Of a stretch of DNA of 64,000 nt, positions 57,970 to 64,000 are shown in pieces (within the stretch, counting starts at the first letter, position 1; the number at the start of each line of letters is the position of its first letter). The translations under genes and the position numbers were made by a program. The DNA lies in assembly GCF_036108815.1 (NCBI RefSeq), contig NZ_CP107985.1, positions 2,976,001 through 3,040,000 of the forward strand, given 5' to 3'. The notes beneath the pieces were generated by a model. That model saw only the letters and a program-made list of their open reading frames with translations, searched no databases and was not told where the DNA came from. This DNA is from Streptomyces sp. NBC_00353. Lineage in GTDB: Bacteria > Actinomycetota > Actinomycetes > Streptomycetales > Streptomycetaceae.

Positions 57970-59277
57970 TCAGCGCTGGTAGCGGGCCAGTACCCGGTTC
58001 CCGTCGTCGACCAGGCGCCTGTTCAGCTCGTCCCGGCCGATCGCCCCGCTGTAGTACTCCTGCAGCGCGGGCGTGGCGACCTTGTCCTTCCACTCGGGGT
58101 ATCCGCGCACCGACTGGGCGGGCGCCGAGCGCAACCCCTTCGCCAGGGCTGCGCCGGTCGCCCAGCCGTTCTCGGTGGTGTGCAGGGCCGGGTCCGCGAG
58201 CGCGGCCGTGCCGGTCGGCAGCATCCAGTCGCCTTCTGCCAGGCGCACCATGTTCGGCGGACGCAGCAGGAAGTCGATGAACTGCGCGGCCGCCTTCTTG
58301 TGCGGGCTGGACTCGGCGACGGAGAGGGTCTGCGGGCTCACGCCCTGGGCGAGCCCGTCGCTGCCGGCCGGGGCGGGCAACACCTTCCATTCGAAGCCCT
58401 CGGGGGCCTGCTCGACGACCTGCTGACGGTACGAGAACCCAAGCGGGACCATCGCGTACCGCCCACCGAACAGCCCGGGGAGGGTGTCGGAGCCGCCCAT
58501 GCCGAGCGCGGTGCGGGCAGCGCTGTGGTCGGTGTCGACCTGGTCGCGGATGGTGCCGGGGACCACCTGGTCGCCTTCGTCGAGGCGGATGGTCACCTTG
58601 CCGTCGGCGCCGCGGTGGAAGAGCTGTCCGCCGCTGGAGAGGCCGAGGTTGAGGGTGACGGAGACGGGTTCCTTCAGCGGCCAGGCGATGCCGTACGTCG
58701 CCTTCCCCTTCCCCTTGCCCGTCAGCTCCTTGGTGACCTGCCGGAATTCGTCCCAGCTCCACGGGTTCGCCGGGGTCGGGATACGGACGCCGGAGGCCTT
58801 GAGGATCTTGGTGTTGGCGATCAGGACCCGGGGCTCCTGCAGGAACGGCACCCCGTAGACACCGTCGCCGAAGGTCGTGGTCCGCCAGCTCTGCTCCGGG
58901 ATGTCGGCGGTCAGCCGGTCGGGCAGGAGGGCACGCAGATCGGCGAGATAGCCGCCGTACGCGAAGTCGGCGAGGTCGTCGGAGGCGTCGTGGATGACGT
59001 CCGGAGCCTCGTCGCCCTCGAAGGAGGTGAGCAGTTGGTCGTGGACGCTGTCCCAGCTGCCCTGCACGTACTCGACCTGGATGTCGGGGTGGGTGGCGTT
59101 CCACTCCTTGACCAGCTGCTTGTTGGCGTCGACGGACTCCTTCTGCCAGGCCAGCGACTGGAAGCGCAGTTCGATCTTCCCGTTGGTGTCCGTTCCGCCC
59201 CCGCCACCGCTGCAGCCGGTGAGCAGCAGGGCCAGCGCGGTGGCCGCGGCGGCCGCCGTCCGTACCGGTGGACGCAT
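57970..59277 (-). CDS. Sugar ABC transporter substrate-binding lipoprotein
   Basis: A 435-residue CUT1-type binding protein with lipobox LLTGCSGGGG, then a bacterial extracellular solute-binding fold (IELRFQSLAWQKESVDANKQ, LLTSFEGDEAPDVIHDASDD, PFLQEPRVLIANTKILK). The ATG overlaps the stop of the upstream permease gene (TGATG). It likely captures an oligosaccharide; the ligand is unknown. Confidence 0.9.
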   Translation of the reverse strand: MRPPVRTAAAAATALALLLTGCSGGGGGTDTNGKIELRFQSLAWQKESVDANKQLVKEWNATHPDIQVEYVQGSWDSVHDQLLTSFEGDEAPDVIHDASDDLADFAYGGYLADLRALLPDRLTADIPEQSWRTTTFGDGVYGVPFLQEPRVLIANTKILKASGVRIPTPANPWSWDEFRQVTKELTGKGKGKATYGIAWPLKEPVSVTLNLGLSSGGQLFHRGADGKVTIRLDEGDQVVPGTIRDQVDTDHSAARTALGMGGSDTLPGLFGGRYAMVPLGFSYRQQVVEQAPEGFEWKVLPAPAGSDGLAQGVSPQTLSVAESSPHKKAAAQFIDFLLRPPNMVRLAEGDWMLPTGTAALADPALHTTENGWATGAALAKGLRSAPAQSVRGYPEWKDKVATPALQEYYSGAIGRDELNRRLVDDGNRVLARYQR

Positions 59278-60116
59278 CAGCTCTTCACCGCCCCGGCGAG
59301 CATGCCACCGGTGATCCGGCGCTGGATGACCGCGAAGAGGACGAGGGAGGGCAGGGTGGCGAGGAAAGCGGCGGCGGCGAGCGGCCCGAGTTCGGCCGCG
59401 CCCTCCGCGCCGAGGAAGTGGGTGAGTACGACCGGCAAGGTCTGCTTCTCCGGTGTCTTGAGCAGGACGAGTGCGAAGAAGAACTCGTTCCATGCGGTGA
59501 TGAACGCGAAGAGTGCGGTGGCGACGATTCCTGGGGCCAGCAGCGGGATGGTGACCGAGACGAGCGTCCGCAGCCGGCTCGCGCCGTCGACCGAGGCGGC
59601 CTCTTCGAGTTCGGGCGGTACGGCACGGACGTAGCCGACCAGCATCCACAGCGCGAACGGCAGCGCCCAGACGACGTACACCATGATCAGCCCCCACAGG
59701 GAGTTGATCAGATGCAGATTCTTGAGAATCAGGAAGAGCGGAATGATCAGCAGCACGAAGGGGAACGCCTGGCTGACCACGACCCAGCCGGTGGCGGCCG
59801 CCGAGAGCCTGGTGCGATGCCGGGCCATCACATAGGCCATGGGCGTCGCGATGACGACGGCGATCAGGGCGGCGGACAGTGCGGCGACCAGTGAGTTGGC
59901 TGCGGCCTGGAGCAGCGGCTGCTCGTCGAAGGCCTGCCGGAAGTTGTCCAGGGTCGGATGCTCGGGGATCCAGGTGGGGTGCAGGGAACCCAGTTCGCGG
60001 GCCGGCTTGAAGGCCGTGGAGATCAGCCAGAGGAACGGGAACGCCAGGAAGACGAGGTAGCCCAGGAGCGCGACGTACTGTCCGGTGCGGGCGGATCTGC
60101 TGGTACGGAGGCTCAC
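59277..60116 (-). CDS. Sugar ABC transporter permease (MalG type)
   Basis: A 279-residue CUT1 permease with six helices and the EAA loop EEAASVDGASRLRTLVSVTIPLLAPG. It overlaps the upstream MalF-type gene by 4 nt and the binding-protein gene at its stop. Transport energy must come from an ATPase encoded elsewhere, as with MsiK in Streptomyces. Confidence 0.92.
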   Translation of the reverse strand: MSLRTSRSARTGQYVALLGYLVFLAFPFLWLISTAFKPARELGSLHPTWIPEHPTLDNFRQAFDEQPLLQAAANSLVAALSAALIAVVIATPMAYVMARHRTRLSAAATGWVVVSQAFPFVLLIIPLFLILKNLHLINSLWGLIMVYVVWALPFALWMLVGYVRAVPPELEEAASVDGASRLRTLVSVTIPLLAPGIVATALFAFITAWNEFFFALVLLKTPEKQTLPVVLTHFLGAEGAAELGPLAAAAFLATLPSLVLFAVIQRRITGGMLAGAVKS

Positions 60117-61081
60117 CGGTCCTCGCCTCCCCTGAGCCGGCCGACGAGATGGAGGGCGAGGACGACGGAGATCACCGCGACCATCACACAGCCCATCGCC
60201 GCGGCGTAGCCGAACTGGCCGTAGCGGAAGGCCTCCTCGTAGGCGAAGAGCATCGGCAGCCTGGTCCGGCCACCGGGGCCGCCGTTGGTCAGGACGTAGA
60301 CCAGGGCGAACGAGTTGAAGTTCCAGATGAAATTGAGGGCGGTGATGGCGAGCGCGACCGGTCTCAGAGCCGGCCAGGTGACGGTACGGAACCGGCGCCA
60401 GGCGCCCGCGCCGTCCAGGGCGGCCGCTTCGTGGAGTTCGTGCGGGGTGTTCTGGAGCCCGGCCAGGAGCGCGACAGTGGTCTGCGGCATGCCCGCCCAG
60501 ACACCTACGACGATCACGGCGGGCAGTGCGGTGGCCAGTCCGGTCAGCCAGTCCCGGCCGTCACCGAACCCGAGATCGCGGATGATCTCGTTGAGGACGC
60601 CCGCGTCCGGGTTGTAGACGAGCCGCCACATGATGCCGACGACGACTTCGGGCATGGCCCAGGGGATGATCGCGAGGGCCCGCGCCAGCCAGCGCATCCG
60701 CAGGTTCTGGTTGAGCAGGAGGGCGAGGCCCAGCGCGAGCAGGAACTGCGGGACGGTGACGCCGACCGCCCAGACGAGGCCGATCCGGAACGAGTCCCAG
60801 AACAGGGTGTCGTGAAGCAGGTCCTGGAAGTTCAGCCCGCCGACCCACTGGGTGGACCGGGTGCGGCCGGACTGGGCATCGGTGAACGCCAGGGCGACGC
60901 CGTAGAGCAGGGGGCCGACGCTGAGGATCAGGATCGGGATCAGGGCGGGCAGCACCAGGAACCAGGTGCCGGCATTCCGGTTGATCAGCGGAGCCTGTCT
61001 GCCCTGTCTGCCCCGTCGGGACAGCGGACTGCCGGGTGGACCGTGCTGTCCGGACTGTACGGTTGCATTCGCCAACGTCAT
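60113..61081 (-). CDS. Sugar ABC transporter permease (MalF type)
   Basis: A 322-residue CUT1 permease with an N-terminal cytoplasmic tail, six helices and the EAA loop HEAAALDGAGAWRRFRTVTW. ATG at 61081 has AGGGGGTCG upstream. It is first gene of a three-gene operon (permease, permease, binding protein) with no regulator, glycosidase or ATPase gene attached. Confidence 0.92.
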   Translation of the reverse strand: MTLANATVQSGQHGPPGSPLSRRGRQGRQAPLINRNAGTWFLVLPALIPILILSVGPLLYGVALAFTDAQSGRTRSTQWVGGLNFQDLLHDTLFWDSFRIGLVWAVGVTVPQFLLALGLALLLNQNLRMRWLARALAIIPWAMPEVVVGIMWRLVYNPDAGVLNEIIRDLGFGDGRDWLTGLATALPAVIVVGVWAGMPQTTVALLAGLQNTPHELHEAAALDGAGAWRRFRTVTWPALRPVALAITALNFIWNFNSFALVYVLTNGGPGGRTRLPMLFAYEEAFRYGQFGYAAAMGCVMVAVISVVLALHLVGRLRGGEDR

Positions 61082-61102
61082 GAATTCGACCCCCTTGCGT
61101 CA

Positions 61103-61116
61103 TTGGATCGCTTTCA
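61103..61116 (-). promoter_or_regulatory. Possible LacI-family half-site before the sugar ABC operon
   Basis: In operon sense TGAAAGCGATCCAA has one good LacI/GalR-type half (TGAAAGCG) and a poor second half, 21 nt before the first start codon. It is offered only as a candidate operator. Confidence 0.25.
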
Positions 61117-61206
61117 CCCAGTTCCGGCCGCTCAGGTGGCCCCCGCCATGGTGCTGACGGGTCGTCGGTTCGTCAAGGTGGCGTGCACGGATGCGAAAAT
61201 CGGACC

Positions 61207-62073
61207 ATGAACGAGATGCGTGCGCGCGAGGTGCTGACCGCTGCCGGACTCTCCGGCGACACCGAGCTGATCGCGCTGGGCGAGAACGCGGTGTTCGCCG
61301 TCGGCGACCTGGTGGTCAAGGTCGGCCGGGACGCCGTACAGAACCCGGAACTGCGCAGCCGGGCCGAGCGCGAGGTGGCCGTCGCGCAGTGGCTCGCCGC
61401 TTCGGGCATTCCCGCCGTGCGGGCGGCGGAGCCGGAGGCGCGGCTTGTCGAAGGACACCCTGTGACGGTCTGGCACCGGCTCCCCGACGCGGTGCGCCCC
61501 GCCGAGCCGCGGGATCTGGCGCCGCTGCTCACCCTGGTCCACGCACTGCCCGCCCCGGACGGACTGGCGCTGCCGCGGCGGGAGCTGCTGGGTGGGGTGG
61601 AGCGGTGGCTGCGGATCGCGGGCGACGCGATCGATCCGGCCGACGCCGCATATCTGCGGGAGCGGCGGGACGGGTTCGCCGCGGCCGCGGCCGCGTTGGT
61701 GCCGCATCTGCCGCCGGGGCCGATCCATGGTGACGCACTGCCGCGCAACGTGCATGTCGGTCCGGACGGGCCGGTACTGGTGGACCTCGAGACGTTCTCC
61801 GCGGATCTGCGGGAGCACGATCTGGTGGTCCTTGCGCTGTCCCGCGACCGGTACGGGCTGGCGGCGGAGGCGTACGACGCGTTCACCGCAGCGTACGGCT
61901 GGGACGTCCGGGAGTGGGACGGCTGTGCGGTGCTGCGCGGGGCCCGGGAGACGGCCAGCTGTGCGTGGGTCTCGCAGCATGCGCCGGGCAACCCGAAGGC
62001 GCTCGCGGAGTTCCGGCGCAGGGTTGCGTCCTTGCGTGACGGCGACCCCGAGGTGCGGTGGTATCCGTTCTAG
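61207..62073 (+). CDS. Aminoglycoside phosphotransferase-fold kinase
   Basis: A 288-residue APH-family protein with nucleotide-lobe ELIALGENAVFAVGDLVVKV, catalytic loop GPIHGDALPRNVHV and metal-binding LVDLETFS. Substrates of this broad group range from aminoglycosides to sugars, choline and amino acids, so the name does not imply resistance. It is divergent from the sugar ABC operon and has no strong ribosome site at ATG 61207. Confidence 0.82.
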   Translation: MNEMRAREVLTAAGLSGDTELIALGENAVFAVGDLVVKVGRDAVQNPELRSRAEREVAVAQWLAASGIPAVRAAEPEARLVEGHPVTVWHRLPDAVRPAEPRDLAPLLTLVHALPAPDGLALPRRELLGGVERWLRIAGDAIDPADAAYLRERRDGFAAAAAALVPHLPPGPIHGDALPRNVHVGPDGPVLVDLETFSADLREHDLVVLALSRDRYGLAAEAYDAFTAAYGWDVREWDGCAVLRGARETASCAWVSQHAPGNPKALAEFRRRVASLRDGDPEVRWYPF

Positions 62074-62125
62074 CGGTTGTGCCGGGGTCGTCCGACGGCC
62101 GCTTTGTCCTCAATCTCCCCTATGA

Positions 62126-62142
62126 CCTCCAGGGCATGGAGG
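62126..62142. repeat. Small hairpin near the left end of the TnpB-type element
   Basis: CCTCCA and TGGAGG form a 6-bp stem around GGGCA, 53 nt after the APH stop. IS200/IS605 elements have subterminal hairpins, so this may mark the left end. The rest of 62143-62351 shows G-rich sequence without a convincing gene. Confidence 0.3.
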
Positions 62143-62351
62143 ACCACGGACTCGGGTCTGCGGGCGGGCTCGGGTTTGCGGGTGGGGTGTGAGCTGCTGT
62201 CGGTTTGCTGAGCTGAAGTGAGTGGTGGTGAGCGGCAGTGAGTCTGTCGGGTTGTTCGCGGGCGTGGGAACGGTGGTTCTGGGGTCGAATGGGTGACCTT
62301 GGTGACTGTTGCTCGTTGGGCTGGGTGGCAGGTGTCCGACCGGGGGGTGAT

Positions 62352-63983
62352 GTGGTGGGTGGTTTGCGGAGACTGACGGTCTCCTTCGTGGTGCCCGGTC
62401 CTTGCGGGGTGGCGGTCCGGGACCGCCTCAAACACCTCACGCCCCAGGACGAGATGGTGCTGCGTGCGGTCGGTGACCATCAGGGTGCGCTGGCTTCCCG
62501 CGATCTCAAGGCCCGCTGTGCGGATGGTCTCGAGCACGGTGCGGACACCTGGGCGGCGCGTAAGCGGGAGCTGACCGGGGTGTCGTCGTCACGGATCGCA
62601 GGTGCGATCACCAAGGCCACACACGACCAGTGGGCGCTCGCACGCCGTTGCCAAGTGGCGCACATCCAGAAGCTGGCAGCCGGGATCAAGACGCTGCGGC
62701 ACCGCCTGTCCCTCCCAATCGGGGCGCCCGGAACGAAGCGGGCCGCGGGCGGCTACCGGTCGAAGAACGAGTGGTTCCGCAAATCCCGCCGCCTCGCGGC
62801 ACTGGAAGACCGGCACGATGCCGCTGTCGCCGACTGGCAAGCCGGACAGGTCCGGGTGGTGCGGGGCGGCAGACGTCTCCTCAACACCCGCCACCATCTC
62901 ACCCAGGCCCACCTCACCGAGGAGCAGTGGCGGGATCGGTGGGAGGCGTCACGCTGGTTCATCGCTGCCGATGGTGAGTCGGGGAAGCGGTTCGGGAACG
63001 AGACGATCCGCGTCACCCCGGACGGCGAGGTCAGCATCAGACTGCCTGCCCCGCTCGCGCACCTGGCCAACGCCAAGCACGGCCGGTACATCCTCACCGC
63101 CCGTATCGGGTTCGCGCACCGGGGTGCGGAGTGGGCCGACCGCATCGAAGCGAACCGGGCCGTGGCCTACCGCATCCACCTCGATACGGAGCGCGGACGT
63201 TGGTACCTCACGGCCTCCTGGCAACGCCCCGCCGTGCAGACCATCCCGTTGGAGACCGCCCGCGCCCGGGGCATGATCGGCGTGGACACCAACGCCGACC
63301 ACTTCGCCGCCTACCGGCTCGACGTCCACGGCAACCCCATCGGCGAGCCGCACCGTTTCCCCTACGACCTGTCCGGTTCGGCCGGTCACCGAGACGCACA
63401 GATCCGCCACGCCCTCACTCGGTTAATCAACTGGGCCAGGCGTGTCGGTGTCGCCGCGATCGGCATCGAAGACCTCGACTTCACCAACGAGAAGACCCGC
63501 GAGAAGCACGGCCGCCGGAAGCAGTTCCGGCAGCTCATCTCCGGTATCCCCACCGGTAAGCTCAAGGCCCGGCTGGTCTCCATGGCCGCCGAACACGGCC
63601 TGAGCATTGTCGCGGTCGACCCCGCATACACCTCCCAGTGGGGCGCCCAGCATTGGCAAGAACCGCTGGCCACCCCGCACCGCACGATGTCCCGTCACGA
63701 TGCCGCGGGTATCGCGATCGGGAGACGCGCCCTCGGACACCCGATCCGGCGGCGGACGGCACCGCCCCCACACGACCGGAGCGATCGTGCGGGGCATCGG
63801 ACCGTCCAGGCCGGACCAGGCTCCCGGGGGCGTGAGGAAACCCGCCCACCCACCACGGACCGGCCCCCTGGAGGGCCGTCGCCGAGCGGGAAGCGAAAGC
63901 GGGAACCCAGTGCATCCAACACCGTTCGGGATGCGCCCAGTACGCAGCAGTGGGTCCAAGACTCACTCATGCACACTGGTTAG
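62352..63983 (+). CDS. tnpB: TnpB-like protein (IS200/IS605-type OrfB) lacking the zinc finger
   Basis: About 543 residues with the RuvC-like nuclease motifs of TnpB: Asp in GMIGVDTNADHFAAYRLD, Glu in AAIGIEDLDF and Asp in RTMSRHDAAGIAIGRRAL. The usual zinc finger (CxxC twice) between motifs II and III is absent; the sequence there is DPAYTSQWGAQHWQEPL. No TnpA (Y1 transposase) gene lies near. GTG at 62352 follows GGGGGGTGAT; a longer frame from 62238 has atypical composition. A TTA codon at 63423-63425 would make translation bldA-dependent. The C-terminal 100 residues are low-complexity. Confidence 0.8.
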   Translation: MVGGLRRLTVSFVVPGPCGVAVRDRLKHLTPQDEMVLRAVGDHQGALASRDLKARCADGLEHGADTWAARKRELTGVSSSRIAGAITKATHDQWALARRCQVAHIQKLAAGIKTLRHRLSLPIGAPGTKRAAGGYRSKNEWFRKSRRLAALEDRHDAAVADWQAGQVRVVRGGRRLLNTRHHLTQAHLTEEQWRDRWEASRWFIAADGESGKRFGNETIRVTPDGEVSIRLPAPLAHLANAKHGRYILTARIGFAHRGAEWADRIEANRAVAYRIHLDTERGRWYLTASWQRPAVQTIPLETARARGMIGVDTNADHFAAYRLDVHGNPIGEPHRFPYDLSGSAGHRDAQIRHALTRLINWARRVGVAAIGIEDLDFTNEKTREKHGRRKQFRQLISGIPTGKLKARLVSMAAEHGLSIVAVDPAYTSQWGAQHWQEPLATPHRTMSRHDAAGIAIGRRALGHPIRRRTAPPPHDRSDRAGHRTVQAGPGSRGREETRPPTTDRPPGGPSPSGKRKREPSASNTVRDAPSTQQWVQDSLMHTG

Positions 63984-64000
63984 GAACGGTTCAGGTGGTG

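Noticed and set aside
61207..62073. Calling the APH-fold kinase an antibiotic-resistance gene
   Set aside because: The fold is shared by many metabolic kinases, and no residue pattern seen here identifies an aminoglycoside substrate.

Overview
The window is high-GC actinobacterial chromosome, almost certainly Streptomyces. The evidence is strong third-position G/C bias, frequent GTG/TTG starts, ATGA/GTGA start-stop overlaps, and Streptomyces-specific families: rodlins, chaplins, a DUF5949 protein, an Ada-AlkA fusion, and a sugar ABC operon without its own ATPase. No rRNA, tRNA or CRISPR array was seen.

Layout. 1-12 kb: the tail of an unknown gene, a GH38 alpha-mannosidase, a convergent PoxB-type ThDP enzyme, a PP2C-like proline-rich protein, and a very large secreted S8 protease divergent from a LuxR-type regulator. 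12-18.8 kb: a DUF456 membrane protein, a Tat-exported GH95-like hydrolase, an Ada-AlkA repair protein whose glycosylase end is unusually short, RsgA behind a candidate leader peptide, and a DUF5949 protein. 18.9-23.4 kb: an aerial-surface cluster of three 136-aa rodlins, one short chaplin, one long sortase-type chaplin with EPPVV repeats, and an unrecognised 96-aa secreted protein whose promoter spacing and leader match the short chaplin. 23.5-25.5 kb: a MaoC hydratase and an IS110 element with about 240 nt of non-coding DNA in the place where bridge RNAs lie. 25.5-32.8 kb: a catabolic cluster (MHS-type importer, thiolase, LysR, two-subunit CoA transferase, 3-hydroxyacyl-CoA dehydrogenase), in which three transcription units carry the same 17-bp upstream motif.

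32.8-39.4 kb: an APH relic, VOC and AraC genes that overlap tail to tail, a YihY membrane protein divergent from an AidB-like dehydrogenase, a GAF regulator and a GNAT. 39.5-49.1 kb: the assimilatory sulfate operon (leader peptide, sirA, zinc ribbon, cysH, cysC, cysD, cysN, a sulfonate-type ABC transporter, sirohydrochlorin chelatase). Together these import sulfur, activate it to APS/PAPS, reduce it to sulfide and supply siroheme. 49.1-64 kb: a secreted beta-helix/FN3 protein, a DsbA-like protein, a TIGR03086 protein, a decay zone where a ketopantoate-reductase-like gene and an aldo/keto reductase have both lost their 5' ends, an ABC ATPase, DUF4440 and DUF1697 proteins, a second S8 protease, a sugar ABC operon, an APH-fold kinase, and a TnpB-like gene that lacks the zinc finger.

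Most promising for follow-up: the rodlin/chaplin island with conserved promoters and 108-109-bp identical blocks; the RsgA leader; the sirA leader with its 11-bp inverted repeat; the shared 17-bp catabolic motif; and the two RNA-guided-type mobile elements (IS110 and TnpB-like).
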